Assembly (NCBI GenBank): GCA_903897145.1
Contig: CAIUAN010000043.1
Coordinates: 1-64,000 of the forward strand
Source of the DNA: an uncultured Bacteroidia bacterium
GTDB taxonomy: Bacteria > Bacteroidota > Bacteroidia > Bacteroidales > Prolixibacteraceae
Reading direction: 5' to 3'
Length of the DNA: 64,000 nucleotides
Both the position numbers and the translations under genes were made by a program. Positions 19,550 to 29,378 of this stretch are shown here, one piece after another; position 1 is the first letter of the stretch, and each line of letters starts with the position of its first letter. Below the pieces are notes generated by a model. It did no database searches. It was not told the DNA's origin and was given only the letters and a program-made list of their open reading frames with translations.

Positions 19550-20230
19550 ATGATGACTTTGATGAGGCACGATCATGAAACGGACGAAAGCTTCTACAAA
19601 ATATTAGATATTAGACATTTAACAGGTAATGCTTTTTCAATAAAATTACCTAAAGCTCGCTTTGCCTTTAAGGCTGGTCAGCATATCTCACTTGGCATTG
19701 TTGGTGGAAACCAGAGTCGTGAATACTCTATTTACAGCGGTGAGAATGAAGAAACCCTAGAAGTCTTAATCAAAGAGGTGCAGAATGGATATTTTACGCC
19801 TCAGTTACGCCGATTAAAAATTGGACGAATGCTTGAAATACATGGTCCATTTGGTAAATTTGGCATGGAGAAAGAAAAAGCAGAGAAGGGGAAATTTGTT
19901 TTTATTGCTAGTGGAACGGGTATTGCACCCTTTCGAAGCATAATTCGAACCTATCCGAATATTGACTATAAATTAATTCATGGTGTAAAAACTCTTGAAG
20001 AGGCTTATGATAGCCATGAATATGAAAAAGGTCGCTATGTTCTTTGCACTAGTCGCGAGAAAACGGGTGATTATCATGGCCGATTAACTGGTTATTTAAA
20101 GACCTGTACATTTGCTCCTGATACACAATTTGATTTGTGCGGCAATAGTGAGATGATCTTTGATGCCCTTGAAATATTAAAAGGCAAAGGATTTAGTCGC
20201 GATCAGATTCATTGTGAAGTTTATTTTTAA
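19550..20230 (+). CDS. ferredoxin/flavodoxin-NADP reductase-like FAD-binding oxidoreductase (FNR2), paralog of FNR1
   Basis: REYSIYSG, ASGTGIAPFRSIIRTY, FDLCGNSEMIFDALEILKGKG, C-terminal CEVYF; 226 aa, same length as FNR1. Confidence 0.88.
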   Translation: MMTLMRHDHETDESFYKILDIRHLTGNAFSIKLPKARFAFKAGQHISLGIVGGNQSREYSIYSGENEETLEVLIKEVQNGYFTPQLRRLKIGRMLEIHGPFGKFGMEKEKAEKGKFVFIASGTGIAPFRSIIRTYPNIDYKLIHGVKTLEEAYDSHEYEKGRYVLCTSREKTGDYHGRLTGYLKTCTFAPDTQFDLCGNSEMIFDALEILKGKGFSRDQIHCEVYF

Positions 20231-20285
20231 TGGAGTTGCCTATTTTAACCATTCATCATTTGAACCATAACTTATCTTTATTCGT

Positions 20286-21620
20286 GTGAAGTACCACTTA
20301 ATTACATTGGGTTGCCAAATGAACCTCGCAGATAGCGAAAGGGTTAGTGCTGTTCTTGAGGGGATGGGGTATCATAAAACCGATAACGAAGAAGAGGCAA
20401 GTTTACTGGGCATCCTCGCCTGCTCTGTGCGTCAAAAGCCAATCGATAAAGTATACAATAAGATTGCACAATGGAACAGATGGAAGGACAAACGGAATCT
20501 GATAACCTTTGTCTCTGGATGTTTATTGCCTGCCGATAAGGATAAGTTCCTAAAGACTTTTGATCTCATTTTTCAGATGAGCGAGCTGGGGCAACTTCCT
20601 GATATGATTCGAGAATATGGCGTAGTAACACCAGCCGGATTGAAGATGCGTCAGCCGATTATGCCAAAGAATGAGCATATCGCTGCGATGTGGAATATCA
20701 AGCCGAAATATCAATCGACCTACGAAGCCTATGTCCCGATACAAAATGGATGCGATAAATTCTGTACGTTTTGTGCCGTTCCTTACACCCGTGGCCGGGA
20801 AGTCTCACGACCTTCAGTAGAAATTGTTGAGGAGGTTCGTCACTTGGTAAACCAAGGATATAAGTCGATTACGCTTTTGGGCCAGAATGTTAACTCATAT
20901 GGCTTAGATAAAAATGGCGAAGAGATAACATTTGCTGAGTTATTGCGACAGATTGGTGAATACGGAAATACATCGAACCAAGAGTTTTGGGTCTATTTCA
21001 CCTCTCCGCATCCACAAGATATGAACCGTGAGGTTATTGAGGTGATTGCAAATTATGCTTGTCTTGCCAAGCAGATACATCTGCCGATGCAGAGTGGTGA
21101 TGAGCGCGTATTGTTGAAGATGAATCGTCGTCATTCGATGGAGAAATACCGGAGTATCGTTGATGATATTCGTGAATTAATACCTCAAGCAACCCTTTTT
21201 ACCGATATTATTGTGGGCTTTACAGGAGAAGGAGAAGCCGAGTTTCAAAATACCACCGCTGCATTTGAAGAATTCAAATTTAACATGGCTTATATCGCCA
21301 TGTATTCGCCAAGACCTGGTGCCGCAAGCTTTCGCTGGGAAGACGAGGTGTCATCAGACGATAAGAAAGATCGTTTGCACCGATTGTCTCAAACCTTGAA
21401 GGCCTGTTCGCTCGAATACAATAAAACACTGGAGGGGAAAACGATGCGTGTTCTGATCAATGGGACCGATCGAAAGACTGGTTTCATGACCGGTATCAAT
21501 GAAGGGCGAATCATTGTTAGATTAGATCATCACGACAACTCTCTGATGGGTAAGATTATCAGTGTTAAAATTACTGACGCGGCTTTCTTATCTTTGAGCG
21601 GCGAAGTTGTACCAGCATAA
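20286..21620 (+). CDS. miaB: tRNA-2-methylthio-N6-dimethylallyladenosine synthase MiaB (GTG start)
   Basis: LITLGCQMNLADSERV, ACSVRQKP, SGC, NGCDKFCTFCAVPYTRGREVSRP, LPMQSGDERVLLKMNRRH. Confidence 0.92.
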   Translation: MKYHLITLGCQMNLADSERVSAVLEGMGYHKTDNEEEASLLGILACSVRQKPIDKVYNKIAQWNRWKDKRNLITFVSGCLLPADKDKFLKTFDLIFQMSELGQLPDMIREYGVVTPAGLKMRQPIMPKNEHIAAMWNIKPKYQSTYEAYVPIQNGCDKFCTFCAVPYTRGREVSRPSVEIVEEVRHLVNQGYKSITLLGQNVNSYGLDKNGEEITFAELLRQIGEYGNTSNQEFWVYFTSPHPQDMNREVIEVIANYACLAKQIHLPMQSGDERVLLKMNRRHSMEKYRSIVDDIRELIPQATLFTDIIVGFTGEGEAEFQNTTAAFEEFKFNMAYIAMYSPRPGAASFRWEDEVSSDDKKDRLHRLSQTLKACSLEYNKTLEGKTMRVLINGTDRKTGFMTGINEGRIIVRLDHHDNSLMGKIISVKITDAAFLSLSGEVVPA

Positions 21621-21653
21621 CGATCGACATAAATTTTAAATTAGACCAACCGC

Positions 21654-22955
21654 GTGATCCTAAACGAAAAAAAGAGAGTAGCCTTCAAAACTTTGGGCTG
21701 CCGTCTTAATCAATACGAAACAGATGCCTTAGTCACAGATTTTAGTCAGGCCGGCTATGAGCTTGTCGACTACAATGAATCACCTGATGTGGTGATTGTG
21801 AACACCTGTACCGTCACAAACCAAAGTGATCATAAGTCTAGGTCTGTGATTAGTCAGGCTGCGCGTACTGCTAAGAATGCCGTCGTTGTCGTTACGGGCT
21901 GTATGGCAAATAATTTCAAGGAGAAACTGGAAAGTCAGGAGAATATCACTTTCGTAGTAGAAAACAGTCGTAAGAGCTCTATTTTGACTCTCGTTGATGC
22001 CCATTTCTCTGGTGAGATTGCGCACCCTGATCAGCTACCACAAGATGTTTTTAGGTATGAGCCCGTCAAGAAAAGTCTGCATACTCGAAGTGCCGTTAAG
22101 ATTCAAGATGGGTGTGATAATTTTTGCACATTTTGTATCATTCCCATGGTTCGCGGGAATGCTGTTTCGCGACCAGTGGCCGATGTTCTTGAGAGCATTC
22201 GGAAGACAGTCGATAATGGCTTTAAAGAGATTGTTATCACCGGTGTTAACATTGGACGATATAGCGATGGTGAGACTCGATTTGAAGATTTGTTAGCTCA
22301 GATCTTAGAAGTCCCTGGTGATTTTAGGGTTCGAATATCATCATTAGAGCCTGATGGCTTTGGTCCTGATTTTGTGAAACTCTTTGCCCATCCTAAGTTA
22401 ATGCCTCATCTTCATCTTTGTCTACAAAGTGGTTCCGACAAAACATTGCTTCGGATGCGCCGCATGTATGACGTTGAACAGTTTCGCAAGACCGTAACTC
22501 AGTTTCGAGCTATTTATGCTGATTTCAATTTCACAACAGATATTATCGTTGGCTTTCCTGGCGAGACGGAAGAGGAATTTGGACAAACATTAGAGGCCAT
22601 TAAGGAGTTTAATTTTAGCCATATCCATACGTTTAAATATTCGGTTCGAAAGGGAACACGAGCTGAGCGCCTTGAGAATCATCTCCCCGAGAAAGTGAAA
22701 ACCGAAAGATCACTTCAGATAAGAGATCTCTCGGTTGAGAATAAGATTGATTATTTTAATTCCTTTATCGGGAAGACTCAAGATGTCCTTGTGGAGAAAG
22801 TGGCACATGGAGTAGCAAGTGGTTATGGAGAACATTATATCCCTGTTCGATTCAAACTTGCAGGGGCGCAGAAAAATGCGATCCATAAAGTTCGACTTCT
22901 TGAACGCAAAGGAGACGATGAAAATAGCTACTTGTTTGGAGAAGCCGTTCTTTAG
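21654..22955 (+). CDS. mtaB: tRNA (t6A37) methylthiotransferase MtaB (GTG start)
   Basis: AFKTLGCRLNQYETDAL, NTCTVTNQSDHKSR, GCDNFCTFCIIPMVRG, LCLQSGSDKTLLRMRRMY. Confidence 0.94.
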   Translation: MILNEKKRVAFKTLGCRLNQYETDALVTDFSQAGYELVDYNESPDVVIVNTCTVTNQSDHKSRSVISQAARTAKNAVVVVTGCMANNFKEKLESQENITFVVENSRKSSILTLVDAHFSGEIAHPDQLPQDVFRYEPVKKSLHTRSAVKIQDGCDNFCTFCIIPMVRGNAVSRPVADVLESIRKTVDNGFKEIVITGVNIGRYSDGETRFEDLLAQILEVPGDFRVRISSLEPDGFGPDFVKLFAHPKLMPHLHLCLQSGSDKTLLRMRRMYDVEQFRKTVTQFRAIYADFNFTTDIIVGFPGETEEEFGQTLEAIKEFNFSHIHTFKYSVRKGTRAERLENHLPEKVKTERSLQIRDLSVENKIDYFNSFIGKTQDVLVEKVAHGVASGYGEHYIPVRFKLAGAQKNAIHKVRLLERKGDDENSYLFGEAVL

Positions 22956-23950
22956 CTCCCAGCAAGGATTATTAATCCTAAGCCAGCCACGAAAAGCACA
23001 AACATCAAAGCAAGCAAAACGTTGACTTTCCTAGATGAATTTTTAAATTCTTTCCAGATAAATACACCCCAAAGAGCCGCAATCAAGGTGGCACCTTGTC
23101 CCAGACCATAGGATATTGCAAATCCGGCTTTCCCAGCTGCAAGAATGCTAAGCGACATCCCTACGCACCAGATCGTTCCTCCAGCGATACCCGTTATATG
23201 CTCCTTAATTCCCCCTTTAAAATATTGAGCATACGTTACAGGCTCTCCTTCAATTGGTTTTTTCATCAAGATGGTATTGAAAAGAAAGTTGCTAACTAAG
23301 ATTCCCAAGGCAAAAATAAATACAGCTGAATAAGGGGTCAGAAGTCCGGCCTCAGGTGTTATCAGATTTTTAGCCATTGACTCGGCAACAAAACGATAAA
23401 ATACGGCCATTAATATACCGCCAATAGCCGCAATGATGATCCCTTTGGCAGGGACGGTTTGTGATTGCGCCGCTTTTTCTCTATAGGCAAATGCATCAAG
23501 CACAATGGCAATTCCAACAAGTGTAACCCCGCTAAAAAGAAGTATCGCATCCCCTTGTGGGTTCCCAATATAATTCACAATTACTCCTAATACTAGCGCT
23601 ATCCCAACGCCAACAGGAAATGCGACAGCCATTCCTGCAATTGCGATAGCGGCCACCACTAGAATATTTGAAAGGTTAAAGATGACTCCTCCAGCTAAGG
23701 CTTTCCCAATGCTAGACCATTCGGCCTGACGTAAGTTGTCAATAAATCCCATCCCTTGAGCTCCAGAACTTCCAAGTGTTAGGCCCATGAGCAATGAAAA
23801 TAGAAGTATGCCCAATACATAATCCCAATAAAATAGTTCAAAACGCCACGTTTTTGCTGCTAGTTTTTGGGTGTTTGCCCAAGATCCCCAGCATAACATG
23901 GTTATCAGAGTGAGAATGACGGCAACGGAATAATTTTCTACGATGTACAT
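22952..23950 (-). CDS. GRP-type (glucose/ribose porter-like) sugar transporter, multi-TM
   Basis: About 10 TM segments; TMLCWGSWANTQKLAAKTWRFELFYWDYVLG, GGVIFNLSNILVVAAIAIAGMAVAFPVGVG. Confidence 0.85.
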   Translation of the reverse strand: MYIVENYSVAVILTLITMLCWGSWANTQKLAAKTWRFELFYWDYVLGILLFSLLMGLTLGSSGAQGMGFIDNLRQAEWSSIGKALAGGVIFNLSNILVVAAIAIAGMAVAFPVGVGIALVLGVIVNYIGNPQGDAILLFSGVTLVGIAIVLDAFAYREKAAQSQTVPAKGIIIAAIGGILMAVFYRFVAESMAKNLITPEAGLLTPYSAVFIFALGILVSNFLFNTILMKKPIEGEPVTYAQYFKGGIKEHITGIAGGTIWCVGMSLSILAAGKAGFAISYGLGQGATLIAALWGVFIWKEFKNSSRKVNVLLALMFVLFVAGLGLIILAGS

Positions 23951-24050
23951 GATAGTTCGTTGTTAGGTGATATTTATTAGTTCGTTTAGTTTGATAAAGA
24001 ATATTTGAGCTTAAGAGGTCAGCTAGCCCCAACTTCAATTCTTCAGGATT

Positions 24051-25688
24051 TTATTTTTGAAATGAGAACTTAAAATTCTCATTCGTTTTATCCTGATTTT
24101 TAAAGATTATCGCCTTGGAAATATAGATAGTAGCAGCTGATGCTTCAGCACGTTTTTCTCCTCTAACGACAACTTTTACCGTATGTTTTCCTTTTTTTAG
24201 GTTTGTAATATGATAAAGATCCATGTCGTTTTGCACCTGATTAGCAAACCAAAAATATTCGTCAATTGTCCGCTTTAATTCTCCGTCAATATAAATATCT
24301 GCTTTACCGCATTCTTTATGCCAGTTCCCGCAGATTGATATGCCTGTCCCCTCAAAATCTAGTGTGGCCTCATCGCCCCGCTTGCTGCTAAATTTTGCCT
24401 CTTGGTAGAGAACATTATTCGCATCTTCATTATTCGCATTAAATGTGTCCCATACCCCTTTAAAACGCCATCCATTTTTGTCGAATACCGAAACTTTGTG
24501 ATCGAAAACTAGTTTTGGAAAGGCGATCTCAAGCGGATAGTTTTGATATGGTTGTACTTTTATTGTTAACTCACCATCTGTGGCCTTGCCTCCATTTTGT
24601 ATCGCTAATTGTTTCGCATATTTAAATGTTTGTGCGACTGCTTTATTAAATGAGTAGTTCGTGTGAATAAATAGGGTATCTCCTATATTTTCAACTGCGT
24701 CACGATATACTTTGGGCAGTCCACTAAGTCCCTTCATGACTCCAAGGACAGCCAAAGCATTGGAAGGATTACAATCGGCATCCTGTCCACATCTTGTAGT
24801 AACCTCCATGGTTTTAAGCGGGTCTCCTTCACCATATAAAAGCCCCATCGTAATATAGGCTCCATTCATCTTGGCATCAATATTAAAAGCTGCACCAGCT
24901 TCGCAAATATGTGTATTCCCCCATTTTGTTTCGAGCTCTTTCCAAGACGCGCGCCAATCCTTAGGATAATGGTTGTGCAGCAGAATTACATCATTAATAA
25001 TCTTAGCATAATCGCTCTGAGCCGGGATGGAAAGTAAGGCTTTTTCAATAACTTTTGTGATGCTGGTTTCAAAATATGCCTGAGAATAGAGTGCTCCAAT
25101 GAATATCCCACCATAAACACCATCCCCATAGTTCATGATATGCCCAACTTTATCTGCCAGTTTTTTAGCGGCCTGGGGCATTCCCGGACACATAAATCCG
25201 ATGTAGTCGGCTTCTATTTGAAAGTCTATGTCGTCGGCATGGATCGAATAATCTGGATGTCCCGATTGAGGTGGGAAAATGCTGTCGAAATAGTTCTTTC
25301 GTGCTTGAACATTGGCATGCCATAATTCGTAGCCTGCCTTTGCAAATTGTTCTTGGAATTTCTTTGCCGGGGCATCAATACCATATTGATCCATGGTCAT
25401 TAGAAAGGTGAGCTGCACATAAAGATCATCTTGCCATTTCGATCCAATGACATCCTTTGGAACCCATGTTATGGGTGCTTCAAAAGTTTTACAAAGTGCT
25501 TTAAATTCAACTGGAGCACCATATGTAACTCCTAACATTTTGCCGGCCCATCCTCCAGCAATTTTATCGCGTAATTGTTCCATTTTTATCGTGTGTGAAT
25601 CAGATTTTTCAGATTCAACTTTCCCTCTGCACGATATAGCTGGAAGAATAATCGTTAGGATTAAAATTCTGAATAGGGATTTTACCAT
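24051..25688 (-). CDS. ADP-ribosylglycohydrolase family lipoprotein with C-terminal beta-sandwich-like module
   Basis: Lipobox PAISC; DKIAGGWAGKMLGVTYGAPVEF, DDLYVQLTFL, GQDADCNPSNALAVLGVMKG; C-term ISICGNWHKECGKADIYIDGELKRTI...KKGKHTVKVVVRG. Confidence 0.88.
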   Translation of the reverse strand: MVKSLFRILILTIILPAISCRGKVESEKSDSHTIKMEQLRDKIAGGWAGKMLGVTYGAPVEFKALCKTFEAPITWVPKDVIGSKWQDDLYVQLTFLMTMDQYGIDAPAKKFQEQFAKAGYELWHANVQARKNYFDSIFPPQSGHPDYSIHADDIDFQIEADYIGFMCPGMPQAAKKLADKVGHIMNYGDGVYGGIFIGALYSQAYFETSITKVIEKALLSIPAQSDYAKIINDVILLHNHYPKDWRASWKELETKWGNTHICEAGAAFNIDAKMNGAYITMGLLYGEGDPLKTMEVTTRCGQDADCNPSNALAVLGVMKGLSGLPKVYRDAVENIGDTLFIHTNYSFNKAVAQTFKYAKQLAIQNGGKATDGELTIKVQPYQNYPLEIAFPKLVFDHKVSVFDKNGWRFKGVWDTFNANNEDANNVLYQEAKFSSKRGDEATLDFEGTGISICGNWHKECGKADIYIDGELKRTIDEYFWFANQVQNDMDLYHITNLKKGKHTVKVVVRGEKRAEASAATIYISKAIIFKNQDKTNENFKFSFQK

Positions 25689-25711
25689 CGGGCTAGTAAG
25701 CTTGGGGATAA

Positions 25712-26617
25712 TTAACTAATTTCTGATCGGCTAGGTGCTGATGCTTGCGCTCCCATTCGTGTTACTGAGATAGAGGCGGCTTTGCAGGCAAATTCCACCG
25801 CTTCTTTAAGATCCAGACCTTCTGAGATGGCCACTGCTAGGGCTCCATTAAATACATCTCCAGCAGCCGTTGTGTCGACAGCCTCTACTTTTGGAGCACT
25901 TACGATAATCGCTTTATTGTCATTAAATACCAAGGCTCCTTTGCTACCCATCGTGATAACAATAACGCGGATACCTTTGTTGGCCAGATAACGTGCTGCC
26001 GTTTCAGCAGAAGTAAAATCGGTTACAGGAATGCCAGAAATTAGCTCTGCCTCAGTTTCATTTGGCGTGATCATATATAGTTTTGACAACAACGAATCTG
26101 ATAATTTCGTTGCTGGAGCTGGATTAAGGATAACCTTAATAGCTGCTTTGGAGGCTATTTCTGTAGCATATTCCACCGTCTCTAACGGAATTTCCAGTTG
26201 CATTAAAATCAAGTTTGACTGCAGAATATCTTCTTTTGCATCATCTATCTCCTTCGTAGTAAGAGAGCCATTTGCCCCAGATGCTACGACGATGCAGTTC
26301 TCCCCATGTTGATCGACTGTAATTAATGCAATGCCTGAAGGATGCGTAGGATCGATCGTCAGATGCTTTGTGTTAATATTGTCAGCTTCAAATAGCGCCT
26401 TGGCTTGTTGCCCAAAAATATCATTGCCAACTTTTGCCACTAGGCTTACGTTTCCGCCCAGACGAGCTGCAGCAACAGCTTGATTGGCCCCTTTCCCTCC
26501 AGGATTCATGAAGAAATCGCCCCCGAGAATAGTCTCGCCAGGAGCAGGTAACTTAGAGGCCTTAATGACCATATCGGTATTACTACTTCCGATAACAGTT
26601 ATCTTATTTGCCCTCAT
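25712..26617 (-). CDS. rbsK: ribokinase
   Basis: VIGSSNTDMVIKASKLPAPGETILGGDFFMNPGGKGANQAVAAARLGG; DTTAAGDVFNGALAVA. Confidence 0.93.
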   Translation of the reverse strand: MRANKITVIGSSNTDMVIKASKLPAPGETILGGDFFMNPGGKGANQAVAAARLGGNVSLVAKVGNDIFGQQAKALFEADNINTKHLTIDPTHPSGIALITVDQHGENCIVVASGANGSLTTKEIDDAKEDILQSNLILMQLEIPLETVEYATEIASKAAIKVILNPAPATKLSDSLLSKLYMITPNETEAELISGIPVTDFTSAETAARYLANKGIRVIVITMGSKGALVFNDNKAIIVSAPKVEAVDTTAAGDVFNGALAVAISEGLDLKEAVEFACKAASISVTRMGAQASAPSRSEIS

Positions 26618-28017
26618 TTTTTTGGAGCGGCTTTCTTGCTTTTCACAGCTTTTGGTTTTACTGTATCAGCAGGTTTTGCTGGAGCCTTTTTTGCTTTTGT
26701 CTCTTTAGTCTCCTTCAAAGTGACCTCCTTTTGGATTTTTTTTAATTCTTGCTCTGCTAGTTCTAGCTTTTTTGAATTAGCTTGAAACAATTCCCGTAGA
26801 CTTTCTAGTTCTTGATGTTTCTCATCTTCAGGAATAATAGCGTTGAGCCGAATCTTAAAATCACTTAGGATGTTCATGTAATTTATAAAGGCCTCATACG
26901 GTGTTCCGTATGGGTTAAAATATTTATGCACTTCTCCATCTGAGAAAAATTTAGTGCACATGTAATAGAAATGATCAATTGTCTGGAGATAGTTCCAATC
27001 TTTTAATAAGGCAGCGTCCTGGCATTGAGCCATCCGATCTTTTAAAAGATAGAGTTTTTCAAAGGCTTCTTTTTGAAGTTCATTCCCTAGCCAAGCTGAG
27101 AGGTCTCGTTCTTCGTCTGCCCAAGAGATCGGATACAGCACATGAACGGAGGATATGGGTTGGAGTGAGGCAACTACTTCTGAAGGTGTGGAAAACTTTA
27201 ATTCTCCGGTTTTTAATACGGCCTCAGGGAGATGCTTGAGGAAATCAAAAATGCCAGATTTCTTAGTATGCAACTGTCCAAAAGTTTCATAGTTAATGAA
27301 TATGGTAACCACCTCTTCTTCTTTCGGTAAGGCAACCATCCATCCGGCATACTTTTCGGCTGTCAGTGGATATTCATTCCATCCTTTATTCGAAAATTTA
27401 AAGGAGAGGTCATCACTAAACCTAAAATTACGCATCAGAACTTTAAGTCTTGGATTGATCGTATTGCAATATAAATAGTTTGGACTCTTCCAGCCCAGAA
27501 CATGTTTTGCACCTTCCGTGATCATGGCCTCAAAGCCCATTTTTTGCACGCGGTCACCAATTTCATCCGAATAGATGAGCTCTGTATTGCGGAAAACTTT
27601 CGGCTTATAGCCAAAGAGTTCTTCGATCAAATCGTCGTGCGCTTTAACTTGAGATTCAAAAAGATCACCGTCTTTTAATGAGGCCATTGAATTGGCATAG
27701 GTCTCAGACAGAAATTCAACACATCCCGTAGAGGCTAAATGAGCGAACGAATCAATAACTTCAGGTGCATAAAGTTTAAACTGATCGATCACAGTTCCAG
27801 ATAAGGAGAAAGTGACTTTAAAGGCTCCCTTATGTTTGATAATTAAATCATGGATAAGCTTATTAGCAGGCAAATAAACATGATCAGCCACTTTGCGCAT
27901 AAAGGTCTCATTGGCAAAATCGTCGTAATAATAGGCATCATTACCAATGTCGAAAAATCGATATTTGCGGTATCTAAATGGCTGATGTATCTGAAAGTTA
28001 AGACAAACTGATTTCAT
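26614..28017 (-). CDS. glycoside hydrolase family 57 (alpha-amylase type) with lysine-rich C-terminal tail
   Basis: Start moved to ATG 28017 (MKSVCLNFQIHQPFRYRKYRFFDIG); FLSETYANSMASL, FRNTELIYSDEIGD, FINYETFGQ; tail KAKKAPAKPADTVKPKAVKSKKAAPKK. Confidence 0.9.
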   Translation of the reverse strand: MKSVCLNFQIHQPFRYRKYRFFDIGNDAYYYDDFANETFMRKVADHVYLPANKLIHDLIIKHKGAFKVTFSLSGTVIDQFKLYAPEVIDSFAHLASTGCVEFLSETYANSMASLKDGDLFESQVKAHDDLIEELFGYKPKVFRNTELIYSDEIGDRVQKMGFEAMITEGAKHVLGWKSPNYLYCNTINPRLKVLMRNFRFSDDLSFKFSNKGWNEYPLTAEKYAGWMVALPKEEEVVTIFINYETFGQLHTKKSGIFDFLKHLPEAVLKTGELKFSTPSEVVASLQPISSVHVLYPISWADEERDLSAWLGNELQKEAFEKLYLLKDRMAQCQDAALLKDWNYLQTIDHFYYMCTKFFSDGEVHKYFNPYGTPYEAFINYMNILSDFKIRLNAIIPEDEKHQELESLRELFQANSKKLELAEQELKKIQKEVTLKETKETKAKKAPAKPADTVKPKAVKSKKAAPKK

Positions 28018-28022
28018 ATCAT

Positions 28023-29324
28023 TTAATTTTTGACTGTTTTTAATGCCGATAAATAGACTTTGTGAACATGTTCTGCCGAATGTTTCCATTGGAGACTGTC
28101 AACTTCTTCTTTCCCATGTTTTTTAAACATGGCTGATAAGGCTGGGTATTTGAGTATCCCATAGATAGCATCTGCCATTGCATTGATATCCCAGAAATCA
28201 ACTTTAATGGCATGTGTAAGAATCTCCGCAACACCCGACTGTTTTGAAATAATGGTTGGAACATCTGACATCATGGCTTCTAAGGGTGAGATGCCAAAAG
28301 GCTCAGAAACAGATGGCATCACATAGACATCGCTCATCCGAAACATATCAAACACGTCGTCGCCATGCAGGAAGCCAGTGAAATGAAAGCGATCTGCAAT
28401 GCCAAGTCGGGCAGCACGACGGATCATTTTCTCCATCATATCGCCATTTCCTGCCATAACAAAATGGACATTGTCTGTTCGTTTTAGTACTTGATAGGCC
28501 GCTTCCACAAAATATTCAGGTCCTTTTTGCATCGTAATACGACCTAAAAAGGTGACAATTTTCTTTTTTATTCCTCGTCCAGAATCTTGATTTTCCGGTT
28601 TTTCTACTGGCTCGACAGCATTGTAGACCGTTGTAATCTTTGATGGATCAATTCCGTATTTCTCAATGACGATGTTGCGGGTTAGGTTACTGACGGTAAT
28701 AATCTGATCGGCGATCTCCATCCCTTCTCGTTCTAGGGCATAAACCTTTGGATTGACACTTCCGCCACTACGATCGAAGTCCGTGGCATGAACATGAATG
28801 ACCAGAGGCTTGCCGCTTACTCGCTTAGCAGCAATGCCTGCAGGATATGCAAGCCAGTCGTGGGCATGGATAACATCAAAGTCATATTCTTGTCCGATTT
28901 GTTCAGCAACAATGGCATAATTGGCAATCTCGTCGAGTAGTCCGTTTCCGTATTTCCCGGTAAAGGGGAGCTTTCCTTCTGAATCGGTCTCAATAAATCG
29001 GGTGTGTGAAGAGAAACGTTGTTCGGTAAGTTTCCAAAATTCTTCGGGGGAAGAATAGGGGACTAGATTAGACTCAACTTCTAACGTTGTTACTTTATGA
29101 TTTTTTGTGGCGAGATGTATTCGTTTTTGAGAGATGGATATTTCGTTCGCACCGATGATCTTTTTAACAGCTGAATTGTCTTCGTCTCCATAAGCTTTAG
29201 GCACAACAAAAAGAACCTCAACATCGGCAATTTGTGCCAATCCTTTAGTTAGACCGTAACTTGCTGTGCCGAGCCCTCCACTAATGTGCGGCGGAAACTC
29301 CCATCCAAACATTAAAACTTTCAT
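28023..29324 (-). CDS. glycosyltransferase family 4 (glycogen synthase-like)
   Basis: MKVLMFGWEFPPHISGGLGTASYGLTKGL, VIHAHDWLAYPAGIAAK, FLGRITMQKGPEYFVEAA, PEPFGISPLEAM-type motif (SEPFGISPLEAMMSDVP). Confidence 0.93.
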   Translation of the reverse strand: MKVLMFGWEFPPHISGGLGTASYGLTKGLAQIADVEVLFVVPKAYGDEDNSAVKKIIGANEISISQKRIHLATKNHKVTTLEVESNLVPYSSPEEFWKLTEQRFSSHTRFIETDSEGKLPFTGKYGNGLLDEIANYAIVAEQIGQEYDFDVIHAHDWLAYPAGIAAKRVSGKPLVIHVHATDFDRSGGSVNPKVYALEREGMEIADQIITVSNLTRNIVIEKYGIDPSKITTVYNAVEPVEKPENQDSGRGIKKKIVTFLGRITMQKGPEYFVEAAYQVLKRTDNVHFVMAGNGDMMEKMIRRAARLGIADRFHFTGFLHGDDVFDMFRMSDVYVMPSVSEPFGISPLEAMMSDVPTIISKQSGVAEILTHAIKVDFWDINAMADAIYGILKYPALSAMFKKHGKEEVDSLQWKHSAEHVHKVYLSALKTVKN

Positions 29325-29378
29325 CTTATAATCGCTGAGTTGTGAAACATTTTTTATATCAATCGACAGCTACTTATT

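Noticed and set aside
28018-28089. N-terminal extension of GH57 overlapping the GT4 gene
   Set aside because: It overlaps the end of GT4 and the family begins at MKSVCLNFQIHQPFRY (28017).
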